A DNA stretch of 64,000 nucleotides, taken from NCBI RefSeq assembly GCF_020080835.1, contig NC_058162.1:20280144-20344143 (forward strand), written 5' to 3'. The stretch is from Cotesia glomerata (taxonomy: Eukaryota; Arthropoda; Insecta; Hymenoptera; Braconidae). The position numbers and the translations under genes are program-made. Shown piece after piece: positions 45,214 through 57,375 of the stretch. The notes beneath the pieces are model-generated. The model did no database searches. It was not told the DNA's origin and was given only the letters and a program-made list of their open reading frames with translations. Every line of letters begins with the position of its first letter. The stretch's first letter is position 1.

Positions 45214-45920
45214 ATCTTTTTTTTTTTTTTATGGACCTGATCGAGTCAGACATGAACAGATTTGATCAGACATGAACATGCCTGCCCAGGTCTGATCAGA
45301 CCCGGTCATTTTTCATATCTGATCAGACCTGAAGATTCATGCCTGTTCATATCTGATCAGATCTGATCATTTTTTCCCGAGTAGGCATGATAATGCTGAA
45401 TGCGCAAGCGCTGAAAAAAAAATGGAGTTAGATCTGAGATATATAACAGAATATAATTGATATGCAAGTTTGAATTATGAATAAAAAAATATGTTAATCA
45501 AATAAATTACCCTCAAAATATTTTTCTAGATATTAATAGATTTTTGTTCCGACGAAATGAAACATTTTTATTAATAAAATTTTTTTTTTTTTTTTAAATA
45601 TTTATTTATTGACTTAATTTTTATGTACATTCTTTCTCAATCGATACTTGTACATACAATATTATTTACAATTACAATACCATACCTATTGGGCTAACTT
45701 GCATTATATATTGTTTACAGTATTGATATAGTTTAAGAACAGTATCATTTAGTTTATGGATTTTACAGGACAAGTTTACAAAAAACCTACACATGATATA
45801 GTTAAAAATAAAATAACAAAAATTTCTGACTCAATGAAATGAAACAGCGGTAATTTTAGATTATTTACTATAAAACTAATCATAATTAAACAAAATATTA
45901 AGAAATCAGGGAAAAAACAA

Positions 45921-46325
45921 TTAAGGTAGTTGTAGCGTGATAGGCATTTCAACAGAAAATTATGAAATTTTTTTTATTGAAAGATAAATATATTAATAAT
46001 TCACTACCAAAATTTCAGATCAATTGACCGCACCATTTTTGAGTAATTAATTTTCGAAATTGTATCTTTTACGCGTTGAGGTATAGAGAGATGGTAAGGT
46101 TAGTATGAAATCTTCCATACCACTCGAGTGGGCCAAAGATTTCATACTAACTTTATCATCTCTCTATACCGCTACGTGTAAAAGATGCAATTTCAAAAAT
46201 TAATTACTCAAAAACGGTGCGGTCAATTGATCTGAAATTTTGGTAGTGAATTATTAATATATCTTTCAATAAAAAAAATTTCATAATTTTCTGTTAAAAT
46301 GCCTATCACGCTACAACTACCTTAA
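45921..46325. mobile_element. TTAA-flanked near-perfect palindrome B
   Basis: A 405-bp inverted repeat with TTAAGGTAGTTGTAGCGTGA at the left and its complement at the right, arms about 190 bp and a centre near CCATACCACTCGAGTGG. TTAA at both ends suggests piggyBac/Kolobok-type mobilisation. A transcript would make one long hairpin. Confidence 0.85.
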
Positions 46326-46780
46326 ATATAATCATACGTTTTACTTGTAAAATTATTAAATTGAAAAAAAATTATGTTTACTATGTCGTGCTTGATTTTT
46401 AGTTCATCTCGTGGTGTATTTTTATCGATTATTGTACTAAATACAAAAAAAAAAATGTACGGAATTTTAATTTGAATATTCAAAGATCGTCGAAAAAATC
46501 TCAAGTAATGCACTAATAAATTAAAAAAAATTATGAGCGACCTTTCAAAATTCAAATTTTGAACTGTACTTTTCAGAAACTTATTTTTCTTTGGTCTATA
46601 AAATTATACCGTAGCAAAAATAAAAAAAAAAAAAAAAATTCGATTCTTGACGATTTTTAAAATTAAAAAAAAATTTGGAGCAACCTCTTAAAAAATTTTT
46701 TTTAAGCTGTCCTTTGAAGGGATCTTATAACATCAAAAACTAACATTTTTTCACTCGAGACTAAAAAAAAAAAATTAGGA
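46326..46780. other. AT-rich stretch without recognised genes
   Basis: Homopolymer-rich, with no domain in any open frame that I recognise. Confidence 0.4.
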
Positions 46781-47413
46781 CGACGGTTGACCCTAAAGGC
46801 TATCCGTGCAACTTCCCGCTCATTTTGTACTTAAGCGCTTAAAATTACTCATTACGTTTTTGAGCTCTTCAAGCTCAAAATATGATTTTTGTGTCATTTT
46901 GAGCTCTTCGAGCTCAAAACTCTAATAGCAGTTTAATAAAACACAACTTTTTGAATTTTCAAACCGCAATAACTTTTGAATGAATGAACTAATTTTTACG
47001 TGGTTGACGGCATTCAACGCAGTTTTTGAAGCCTCATTACAAACTTGTAAGTTTTAATCGATGGAATCAAAAATTTCGAAGTAATTCCGAAAAAACACTT
47101 TTTTCGGTTTTCTTTCGACAACGATAACTCACGAACGAATCAACCGATTTTGACCAGGCTGGCGGCGATCGATGTGGTTTTTTTTATGTTAAGAGCTGAT
47201 TAGTTTTTGGAATCGATCGGTAGAGCCGTTTAAAAGTTATTGAAAAAAAACCACATTTCAAAAAAATTTTTTTTGTAGTTTTTTTTAGATTTCTCAAAAT
47301 CTACCGGTCCGAATCGGTCCAAAGTATATTCAAAATCTGAGTTTGGTCAAGCCCTTTCGAATGGTGTCAACCGCGAAGAAATCGGTCAAGCCGTTCAAAA
47401 GTTATAAGAGGGT

Positions 47414-47470
<57 letters not shown>

Positions 47471-47471
47471 G

Positions 47472-47569
<98 letters not shown>

Positions 47570-47583
47570 TACATACATACATA
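46781..47583. repeat. AACTTCCCGC-family repeat, copy 3 (3' end lost at Helitron)
   Basis: Starts GGTTGACCCTAAAGGC then CAACTTCCCGCT (46808-46822), followed by the usual GAGCTC blocks and GCCGTTCAAAAGTTATAAGA, then (CA)n/(CG)n 47430-47565 and (CATA)n. The copy stops where the Helitron 5' end begins (47584). Confidence 0.8.
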
Positions 47584-48149
47584 TCTATATATATATATAT
47601 ATATATATATAATGAAAATGGTCTTCGTTTGAGGCTCAATCACGCCTAAACCACTGATCGTATCGACATGAAACTACCACCATTCGATGCGAAATTTTTC
47701 CTAGATGGTTTATGGCTATTTATTTTTCGAATTCTAACGTTCCTTCATTTTTTTATTGCTGTTTTACTTTTATGAACATTTATCCCGCTAATAAAAACAA
47801 AAGACAAGCGTTTTCTCTTGATTCTTTTGTTTTCATGGATTTCAACGGAGTTTACTAAACGGATTATGTTCTTTTACATTCAGCTAAGAATCTACTTACA
47901 AACTTCCACGCATCCACCCACCAACTCCCACGCACCCCTGCACACCCACTCTCATTTTTTGATAAAAATAAAATGCCGTATCTATGATCGAGTATCACTT
48001 GAGAACGGCTGGACCGATTGGGTTAACTTTTTTTTTTTGTCTTCAGAATTGTCAGGAGAAGGTTTATATGTAATAAAATTTTAAAAAAGTCTGCTAAAAC
48101 GTTAAAAATTTCGATGATAATCGAAGTATTCCAATTTCTATAGTTACTT

Positions 48150-48755
48150 ATCACGAAATCTCGGGAACTATAGGACTTAGAAATGTGAAACTTGGTATGA
48201 ATATTACTTTCGTTATGTAGAGGTCAACTAAAAACGGATTTTAAGAAATTCATCCCCAAAAGGGGATTGCGGGGGCGTTAACAATGGACAATTCCCGTTT
48301 TTAAACTATAGCTCCTATAAATTCCAAATTTGGTAGGAATCTTCTGTAAGAGATGTAGAAATAGTCTATGAACGAATTTTACGGTAGTTCACCCCACAAG
48401 GAGTTGCGGGGGTGGTTTAACAATGAAAATTTTTATTTTTTAAGCCGTAGCTCCTACAGACTCCAAATTTAGCTAGAGTCGTCTATATATGATGCAGAAA
48501 TGATTTAAGAGCGGATTTTACAACAACCCACCGCCGAAAAAGATTGCGGTAGTGGGTGTTAAAATGTGAAATTTCTATTTCCAAACTGTAACCTCTATAG
48601 ACTCTAAATTTGGTAGTAATCTTTTATTTGTCATGCAGAAATCATCTCAAATAGGATTTTACGAAATTCTATTTCCAATAGGGATTGCGGGGGTGGGTGT
48701 GAGAATGTTAAATTTATGTTTCCAAACTGTAACTTCTACAGACTCCAAATGATTA
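48150..48755. repeat. About 120-140-bp tandem repeats in the Helitron 5' region
   Basis: Four to five diverged copies of a unit with CCAAACTGTAAC-x-TCTA, AGACTCCAAATTTGGTAG, ATGCAGAAAT and GGGATTGCGGGGGTG. It ends about 140 bp before the RAD52-like ATG. No coding capacity. Confidence 0.75.
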
Positions 48756-48893
48756 TTTTTTTACTGTTCAAATAGAAAAGGTTGAAGTCAATTGTTTTTT
48801 TTTTTTATTTAATTAATTTCATTTGTTTTTGTATAGCCTAATTAATCTTATGATAAAACGTCAGTTCATAAGCGGTTGAGAAGTGAAATAAAA

Positions 48894-49639
48894 ATGTCAG
48901 ACAGAGAAAGTATGGAAAGTTTATGTTTGTGTGCTGACTATGTGTTTGGTTCTAAAAACTGGTCTCATGAGATAAAAGCTCAAACTTTAGGTAAGTAATG
49001 ATTTGTAAAATATATTGATAAATAATTAAATTGTAAATTACAAATTTTTATTAATAATTCGACATTAGCTATCAAAAGAATCAAGAAAGTCTTATATTGG
49101 ATGTTTCACAACAGTCCGAATCACTTTAAGTGACAGAAGATTCCATGAAGGGATTGGTTGCTTTGAAAAGTACGATAATATAAGTGAATTTTCCTTTGCA
49201 GAGATTAGAGAGGTAAATGTCCATAAAAAATAAAATAAAGTGATGATAAAGTTTAAGGGTTAATTATAAATGTAATAAAAATTATTTATATTTATCTAGA
49301 AATCGTTAATTGACGGAATTTACAACGCTTTATTATACTTTCAAGAAATACGAACTTACTTTGAGAGAAAAGAACAAGAACGAATGATGCGTTTGGTTAA
49401 ACAGGCTAAACAACAGCAGGAGTGGAAATTAAAAAGTAATTTTCTATTTCTTGATTGAGATACTTATATAAAACATAATAAATAAATTTAATTTTAATAC
49501 AACCCCATCAGATGAAAAAAACATCGCGACGGAATCAACTGAGATAGAAGACGAAGAAGTCATAGGAAGAGTAGGTGAAGAAGTAGATAAGGAGAAGAAC
49601 GAAGGAACAAGGGAAAAAAGGAGAAGATTGAAACAATAA
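48894..49639 (+). CDS. RAD52-family single-strand annealing protein, four exons
   Basis: I propose exons 48894-48990, 49079-49212, 49300-49435 and 49512-49639, all GT-AG with matching phases, giving 164 residues. The core aligns by eye with the RAD52 N-terminal annealing domain: A-D-Y-V-F-G-S-K-N-W-S-H-E-I-K-A-Q-T, then Y-I-G-C-F-T-T-V-R-I-T-L-S-D, F-H-E-G-I-G, F-A-E-I-R-E-K-S-L-I-D and A-L-L-Y-F. RAD52 proteins form rings that anneal single strands. The tail is charged (Glu/Lys) and short, so the RPA- and RAD51-binding parts of full RAD52 are missing. The exon 2 acceptor (AAAAG at 49074-49078) is weak. The better acceptor at 49065-49067 would need a one-base change, so the gene may be slightly damaged. 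It lies inside proposed Helitron borders. Confidence 0.6.
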
Positions 49640-49801
49640 AGGAAGAAAAACGATTAAAAAAATAAAGAAGGAAGTTAGAAAATGTCCAGAAAATAATATT
49701 ATTGATCTACATTGACGTACATTTAGCTCTAAATTTCGGTTCATTTTCAAGCTACCTTCTCTATTTTTAAAAAAATATTAATATTTATTATTGTAATTGT
49801 A

Positions 49802-49963
49802 ATGAGATTATTTAATATAAGTGCGGCAGTGATAGCTATGCAGCTGGCGCATGATTTGGTTGATCACCCAATCTATGCAGCTTTTAGAGTGGTTAGTACT
49901 TTGATGGGTGATCTTCTTAAGAATACGATTGGCCTGCATGAACATCATTGTTGTAAGGTATAA
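49802..49963 (+). CDS. 53-residue ORF of unknown function, possible first exon
   Basis: ATG 49802 opens a short frame with a hydrophobic start (F-N-I-S-A-A-V-I-A-M) and a His/Cys end (H-E-H-H-C-C-K), stopping at 49961. A good donor GTATAAGT begins at 49958, so it may continue into an unseen exon. AATAAA at 50112 could be its poly(A) signal. Not recognised. Confidence 0.3.
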   Translation: MRLFNISAAVIAMQLAHDLVDHPIYAAFRVVSTLMGDLLKNTIGLHEHHCCKV

Positions 49964-50251
49964 GTTAAAGGCTCATTGATCACTACAATGCAGAATTTTA
50001 GTGATTAATGAAAATTTGCCTATCACCGATTGTACTGGCGTGAGTTTTCTCTGTGATTTCCTCATGTCACTGTGTTCCGCCGAGTAATGGGACACAGGGT
50101 AGATACGGTACAATAAAGCACATGTCGGTCCACAGCCGCAAAATATATATACATACAAATAATTAAATAAATTTTGTTTGTCATTGATAAATAATTAATA
50201 CCGTAATTAATTTATAAAAAAAAAGTTTATTATTATATTAACACATAATAT

Positions 50252-50851
50252 TTAATCTTCATCTTCATCTTCAATAATCATCTTATGGATTGCAAGAATT
50301 GGTAACTCTTTAACTATGAATTCGTTCGAGAAAGTGATTTGATCGAAGAATATTCTAAATTTTGAGTCGGATAGAAATTGATCATTGATAGTTGGGAAGT
50401 GACAAACAAAATCCGCAGCATTTGAGATCGTCACAATCTATATTAATGATCAATTTTTTTTTATATGAATTCAAAATGGATGCGATTAAATTGAGAAGAA
50501 AAAAATAATTTAAATGACGGTAGAAATTTGCTTAGACATTACTTGATTTTTCTTTATTCTTAAACAATGACGAAGTGGAGCATTTTCAACTGCAAAAAGA
50601 TAATTATATGAACGCATTCCCGTTAAAATAAAAATATAGTAATTTCTTCCTCCATAAGTTTGAAAACCATATATTTCTTCTACATAACCACGAAAACTGA
50701 ATCGATAAATGTAAATTTACGTAATGTGTCTATCGTTATCTATTTAATTATTTTTATACCTGTTATTTCTTCTATAAAAGTATCCGTCATTTGAATGAAT
50801 AATAATAAATGAGTCCCTGATTAAGTTTACGACGTTATCATGGATATTCAT
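50252..50851 (-). CDS. Three-exon gene of unknown function, intact
   Basis: Minus-strand exons 50851-50760, 50696-50543 and 50437-50252 have GT-AG introns and phases 2 and 0, giving 143 residues from ATG 50851. Exon 2 starts S-F-R-G-Y-V-E-E-I-Y-G and exon 3 has F-R-I-F-F-D and ends in an acidic tail (E-D-E-D-E-D). No domain is recognised. The exon 2/3 structure and lengths (51 and 61 codons, same phases) are repeated in the paralogue at 56435-56950 (50 and 60 codons). That shows the reading is real and that a gene family travels in this region. It is convergent with the small ORF 49802-49963. Confidence 0.6.
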
Positions 50852-51170
50852 CTTTCATAGGTTATATCAATCTGTCATTTAATAGATAGTCTTTTGTTTT
50901 ATCATTTGTTTTCTTTGGTTATGTTAGTCTGTTATTTAATCGATCGTCTTTTTTTAAAAACAAAAATAACATAATATAATTTTAAGGTTAGTTGAATGAA
51001 GAAGAAGTTTATAATCAGTTCATAAAGAAGATACGTATATTCATTATATTTTTAGTTATAATATTTATTTATCTTTTAATAAGATATATATTAATTTATC
51101 ATTTGTGATAATAAGTGTATTTATAAATCGAATATTAAATATTTATAAATTGTGTAAAAATAGTGAAATT

Positions 51171-51352
51171 ATGGCGAAAAAAAGAAAAGCTCAGATTGGC
51201 CGATCGACACGTAGAACGAAGAGACAAAAAATAGTACGTTCACAAAAATTTGTCGATGAAGCAATTGACGAAAATATTGTCAACGACAACGATATAAATA
51301 ATGAAGAAATTAGAGAAAATAATATCAATGACAACGATGATATTAATATTAA

Positions 51353-51383
<31 letters not shown>

Positions 51384-51390
51384 AATAATA
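51171..51390 (+). pseudogene. N-terminus of a possible Helitron Rep/helicase or basic protein, cut by R4-like insertion
   Basis: ATG 51171 starts a basic segment M-A-K-K-R-K-A-Q-I-G-R-S-T-R-R-T-K-R-Q, similar in style to the R-S-T-R-x-A-x-R starts of Helitron Rep/helicase proteins. An Asn/Asp/Ile-rich segment follows, encoded at its end by (AAT)n. The frame is cut at 51391 by the retrotransposon and no continuation is visible after 55040. Identity is uncertain. Confidence 0.35.
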
Positions 51391-54300
51391 AGCGGTGCTT
51401 GCTACGTGGCCTCCAAGCGGCGCATCGCGGGAAACGCAGACCATAACACCAGGTCTGTAGGCAAACGACGTAGCCGATGCAGTGGGCCAACTACCCACTG
51501 CATTGAAATACTGAGTTACAACAAGACGTAATCTCAGAAGTGCTCCCCACAACCGGTCCTTTTCGGATGAGGACCATTCATCAGGTGGGAGGAGCACGCC
51601 GGACCCGATGAACGATGACGACCCTGGCGCTTTAAGGACTTTCTTTAAGTGGACGGAGGAACTACGAGTCGACCTCTTGGTGTGCTACCAACGTAGCGAG
51701 CCGGGGGTGAGTGGTTATATGGCCCGGATGCACACTCTTTGGAGTGATATGCATCCGGAGCTAGAGCATTTTACGCCTAAACACCTGCGTAATTATGCCG
51801 CTTATCTTCGGCGTAATAGAAGATCGCTTGTGCCGGATAGAAGGCAGTCTAATAGACTTTCCTTTCCGGCGCAATTACACCAAGAGCGACGCCGTTCCTC
51901 CTTGGATGACAACAATCCCTTTATAGGACGGCAAGTAAGTATATCTAAAAAGATAACTTACTCCCAACAACAGCTAGAAGCGGTAAATGAAGATCTACGT
52001 GCAAACATCCTGGAGGATTCCACCCTGCTCACTGTGAGCCAGGTTGTGTATGGTGCAGCAGTTTCGGCTTTTCCGAGAGAGAGACATTGTCTCTCGATCG
52101 AGGCAAGGTTGAGACAGCGCATCTCACAACTTGGACTCAAAATTGACAGATCCCGGAAACAGGTCTCCCGCATTTAGTGTGTGATTGAGTTTGAAACAAC
52201 TCAAAGAGCATACACGCCCCAAATTCGGCGCATTGCTGCTGAACTTCGGTGGCGTCATCACACACTGAATAAGAGTACTCTTCTTGTCATCAAGGAAGAG
52301 TCTCTCAATAAATTGCGGGCTCTAGTGACTGCCAAAAAGTCACTAGAGAAAAGGCTGAAGCGGTTGGTCGACAACTCGTTGTTTCGATCCAGCCCTTCAC
52401 GGTTTCTGACACCAAAGACCGATGTTACCGGGAATTATCCAACACCTGAGCGGGTGGAAGCTTTTTGGACTGAGTTGTATGGAGATCAACCAAACGTGAA
52501 CGCCAATACTCCAGCTCTGGACGACTTTAAAGCATTCTGTCGGGAACACCGTAGACAGAATGCTGATGAAGAGAGCCCTGCAGTCAGTGTGAATGGAGTT
52601 CGTTCAGCTCTAAATGGCAGCAAAAATTGGGCTGCCCCGGGACCAGATGGCATAAATGTCTTTTGGTGGAAGAAGTTTACTTCTACCCACCTCCATCTGG
52701 CCCGTATATTTACATCGTACATTAGAGCTGACGAACCGATTCCAGACTGGCTCGTGGAAGGGCGAACCGTACTGATACCAAAAAAAGGTGACTTGTCTGA
52801 CCCAAAGAATTACAGGCCTATCACCTGCTTGAATGCGGTTTATAAAATTTTTACAAAAATTTTAAACAATCGTACTTTGCAGGAGATAGAACCTGTATGG
52901 CAACAGATATATGAACAGCGTGGCAGCAAAAGAGGCCTGTCAGGTTGCAAAGAGAACTTGATAGTTGATCGATGTGTCACACAAGATGCGATCTACTATC
53001 AACGCAACCTGTCAATGGCCTGGATCGACTATCGCAAGGCATTTGACTCAACTTCTCATGAGTTGATTTTATATCTCCTCAAATGCCTGGGGGTCAATCC
53101 TGAAATAGTGGAATGCATTCGGCGTACAATGCAGCTCTAGCGAACGCGTTTTCACATTGGAAGTGGAAACGCATTGCACATAACCGGAGTTGTAGAGTAC
53201 AAACGAGGGGTCTTCCAAGGTGATTCCTTAAGCCCTCTGCTGTTTTGCATTTCACTGCTGCCTATATCTGTTGCTCTCCGTAAAACTCGTGGGTACTCTG
53301 TGGGGCCTCCGGGTGATCGAAAATACTCGATTACCCATCTGCTTTATATGGATGACCTGAAGCTGTATAGTGCTGATGAAGATCATCTACAGGCGGCTCT
53401 TAACATCGTAGCAGAGTACACGCGGGATGTCGGAATGTCTTTTGGGTTCGACAAGTGTGCGGTCGTACATCTGGCGAGGGGTAAGTGCTCTGTTACGGGT
53501 GATGATGTCGAGTTGGTAGATGGGAGCGTTTTAAGACAATTAGACGCCGGAGAGTTGTATAGATATCTAGGAATGGAAGAGCACCGCATGCATGCGGTCT
53601 CCGAAGTCCAAGCAACTCTCCGTAGCGAGTATGTTAGGAGACTCCGGAAAATTTGGTCCTCCGAACTTTCCGGCAAAAATAAAGTCTCCGCTACTAACAC
53701 GCTCGCTGTCCCAGTCTTACTATACTCTTTCGGTGTCTTAAAATGGGCCCGAAAGGATCTGCGAGATCTCGACATCAGAACCCGTAAGACTATCAACATG
53801 AACCGGAGCATGCACCCCAATTCATCAGTCGCCAGATTATACCTCTCCCGGTCGATCGGAGGGAGAGGTTTGCAGAGCTTGGAGCGGCTTCACGATCGTT
53901 TAGTCCTGGGTTTAACACACGAAGTTGTCAATTTCACTGCAGATGAGGATGACTTTCTTATGCAAATTGTTCATAAACATGAGAATGCGCATAAGGGGTC
54001 GTTCTTATATAAGGCAGCAATATATGCGGCAAGAACCCTTGGTCTTGGAGAAATAAACGCTCTTATGGAACTCCGAAAGGAGGAATTCAAGAGCGCCATC
54101 AGGAACGCCGAGGAAAAACTACTCCTAGGCAAACTGATGGACAAGTCTATGCACAGCGTGTTCTTCAAACACGTGCGTGATCATGGCTTGTCCACTCAGC
54201 TGACGTTTTCCTTCTTAAAGTCAGCTGGCCTGATGTCCGAGACTGAAGGGTTCATATTTGCTTGCCAAGATGGTGTCATTAACACTCTAGAGTACCGTAG

Positions 54301-55039
54301 CAAGGTGCTCCAGGTGCAGCTCCCGGACACGACCTGTAGGGCGTGTAAACAACATCCGGAGACGCTTATGCACATTTTGTCAGCATGTCCTGTGCTGGCG
54401 AGAGGTGCATACATCCAGCGTCACAATGCTGCCCTGAGAGTACTGTACTACTATCTTCGTCACCGCTACGGTATTGACGTGACACCGGTGCTGCCTTATC
54501 TGCCAGGAGATATTCCCCAGGTTGTTGAGAATGACAGTTGCAAAATTTATTGGAACATGCCGTTTGCAACAACTCGGCGGATAGATCACAACAAACCTGA
54601 TATTGTGCTCTTCGACAAGGCTACTCGTGACATTTATGTCATTGAGTTCTCGGCCCCGGCTGAATACAACATCTCAGCCAAAGAAGAGCACAAAAGACAG
54701 ATATATCAGGATCTCCTGTTTGAAATTGGCAAACTTTACCCAGGTTACCGTGTCAAGCTCGTCGTCCTGATTGTTGGCGTCCTCGGAGGGATGAAACAGT
54801 CTTTTGTATCCTCACTTGCCAGAGTTTCAGCTTGCTCATCAAAAGCTGAATTCTTGGCGGTCAGGATGCAGAAGGCTGTCATACTAGGTTCCCTCCGTCT
54901 ACTTAGGAAAATGACTTTGGCCTGCTGTGATCACTAACCGCCTTGTTGTGCAGAGTGGTCCAGCAGTAATGGATGGAGCTCAGGCTGGGCCCTCGGAGAA
55001 TCGGACTCCGGGGACAACCCCCCTGAGCATTTAATAACA
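51391..55039 (+). mobile_element. R4/Dong-like non-LTR retrotransposon in an (AAT)n tract
   Basis: Directly preceded by (AAT)n (51350-51390) and followed by ATAATAATAATAATAATT (55040-55058), so it sits inside a TAA microsatellite, the known target of Dong-type elements. It has a 217-bp 5' UTR, a single ORF with RT and a C-terminal restriction-like endonuclease, and a ~100-bp 3' UTR. It is probably full length. Confidence 0.85.
51608..54937 (+). pseudogene. R4-clade reverse transcriptase/restriction-like endonuclease, two TAG stops
   Basis: A single frame of 1109 codons is interrupted only by TAG at 52175-52177 and TAG at 53138-53140. RT motifs are G-P-D-G-I-N, K-N-Y-R-P-I-T, A-W-I-D-Y-R-K-A-F-D-S, G-V-F-Q-G-D-S-L-S-P and the catalytic Y-M-D-D (53345-53356). 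The C-terminus has a C-R-A-C-x7-H-x4-C knuckle and the endonuclease core K-P-D-I-V-L-F-D...I-E-F. An apurinic endonuclease is absent, as expected for R2/R4/NeSL-type elements. Both stops could come from single C-to-T changes, so inactivation looks recent. Confidence 0.88.
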
Positions 55040-55239
55040 TAATAATAATAATAATTAAAAAAAGGTTAAATAAATCTATGTCATTCGCCTGGCAAAGTAA
55101 TCCGTTTCATAATTCGATGAGATAGAGTGAATATGTACATTACATGTTGATAAAGAAGAAATAACGTTTACTAATACTTAGTTATACGTTTATAATGTTC
55201 GTTGCAACGATAAACATGAAGTTAATAAATAAACAAAAA

Positions 55240-56208
<969 letters not shown>

Positions 56209-56434
56209 TGGTTACTAGGTTCATTGTTTTTTGCTATTAAAAAAAAAATAAGCAAATAAACATTTAGACCATTCATCTGTCATCAACACTACTATCAACA
56301 TCAACTTCATGAATTTTCAACGGTCACCATTTTTCCGGCAAGGGCGTCGTTATGAGAATGTCTTTTTTATAATTTTTAATTGAATTAAAAATCTTTTTTG
56401 TTTATTTTATAAATTATTGATTATTTTTTTTCAG

Positions 56435-56950
56435 ATTCACTGGGTACGTTCAGGAGCTTTTCAGGTACCGTGAATTACTCTTTACCGACAATTTTTCATT
56501 TGGTATCCGTGATCGGTCTGGGGATCATGTTATAATGATTGTCGATAATAAACATGAGCTTGAGTCGATTATCGAAATAAATCAGGTAAAAAAAAAAAAA
56601 GGTTGTGGTTAAACGTACTCTATGCTCACCGTATTGGTCCGCAGTGGTTATACGTTTAACCATTTCCATTAAAACATTTTATGATATTTCTTTTTCAAAT
56701 ATCATATCGCATTACAGATGCCATCTGGAACTTAATATAATAATATTTTTTTTTTTACTTTTTGAAGGTGCTGATGGTTCGCGTGGTCTGCCAGTATGGT
56801 CGGAGCTATGATGTCGGTCAAAATTACTCGCCGTTTGAATTTCGAGTTTTTAGTTTCAACTCCGTTATTATGTTAACGAGTATGTTTTACGTCCCGGCAA
56901 ACTCAACTTACGAGCGACGAGTCTTCGAATGTGAGATGGAAGAAGATTAA
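56435..56950 (+). pseudogene. Paralogue of the 143-residue three-exon gene, first exon missing
   Basis: Exon 56435-56585 (after TTTTTTTCAG) starts F-T-G-Y-V-Q-E-L-F-R and ends at GTAAAA; exon 56768-56950 starts V-L-M-V-R and ends with F-E-C-E-M-E-E-D. Exon phases (2, then 0) and lengths match exons 2 and 3 of the gene at 50252-50851. No matching first exon with a phase-2 donor is found upstream, where a repeat copy has inserted, so it is scored as incomplete. It could still be a gene with a distant first exon. Confidence 0.5.
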
Positions 56951-57119
56951 TACTCATTTCTCCATGAATCGGACCATTTCTATTGACTAATTTCTCCATT
57001 TATTCTTTGCTTTGTTGTTCATCAACATTTATTTTTATTATAATAATAATTATAATAATAATAATAATAATTTATTTTATCAATAAATTTTATTTTAAGT
57101 GAATTTGACTCTTCTTTGA

Positions 57120-57300
57120 AAAATATTTTAAATTTCAGAAAAAAAAATAAAAATTAACAAAAAAAGCAAAAAAAAAAAAAAGAATAAAAAAAATAAAAAT
57201 TAACAAAAAAAGCAAAAAAAAAAAATATAAATAAAAAAAAATAAAAATTAACAAAAAAAGCAAAAAAAAAATATGAATAAAAAAAAATAAAAATGATGAA
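57120..57300. repeat. A-rich tandem repeat
   Basis: About four copies of a ~50-bp unit with ATAAAAATTAACAAAAAAAG and CAAAAAAAAA. It lies just before the Helitron 3' hairpin. No other signal. Confidence 0.75.
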
Positions 57301-57329
57301 TAAAATTTAATTTATTTCCTTTGAAAATT

Positions 57330-57359
57330 CGCCCAGTGAAGCGGGCGGGGACGGCTAGT
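57330..57359 (+). other. Helitron 3' terminus: hairpin plus CTAG|T
   Basis: CGCCC (57330-57334), loop AGTGAAGC, GGGCG (57343-57347), seven bases, CTAG (57355-57358), then T. Stem position and terminal CTAG match the Helitron 3' rule (CTRR with a hairpin about 10 nt upstream). Confidence 0.7.
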
Positions 57360-57375
57360 ATATATATATAATTTC

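Larger units (their letters stand above)
43723..45382. mobile_element. 1.66-kb non-autonomous element with dense TGATCA subterminal repeats
   Basis: Ends ACCCGGGAAAAAATGATCAG and (complement of the right end) ACTCGGGAAAAAATGATCAG. The left 440 bp contain 14 TGATCA sites, mostly as CCTGATCAGACCTG, mixed with CCTGTTCATG, and a higher-order ~75-bp repeat marked by AATACGCTCA. The right 150 bp contain five more TGATCA sites. There is no coding region. A MITE (44827-45025) and a tRNA-like sequence (45140-45213) sit inside. No target duplication is apparent. Confidence 0.75.

Noticed and set aside
47818..48084. 88-residue frame near the Helitron 5' end
   Set aside because: No domain; sequence is part of the repetitive Helitron leader region.
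49535..49750. Minus-strand 71-residue frame
   Set aside because: Antisense shadow of exon 4 of the RAD52-like gene.
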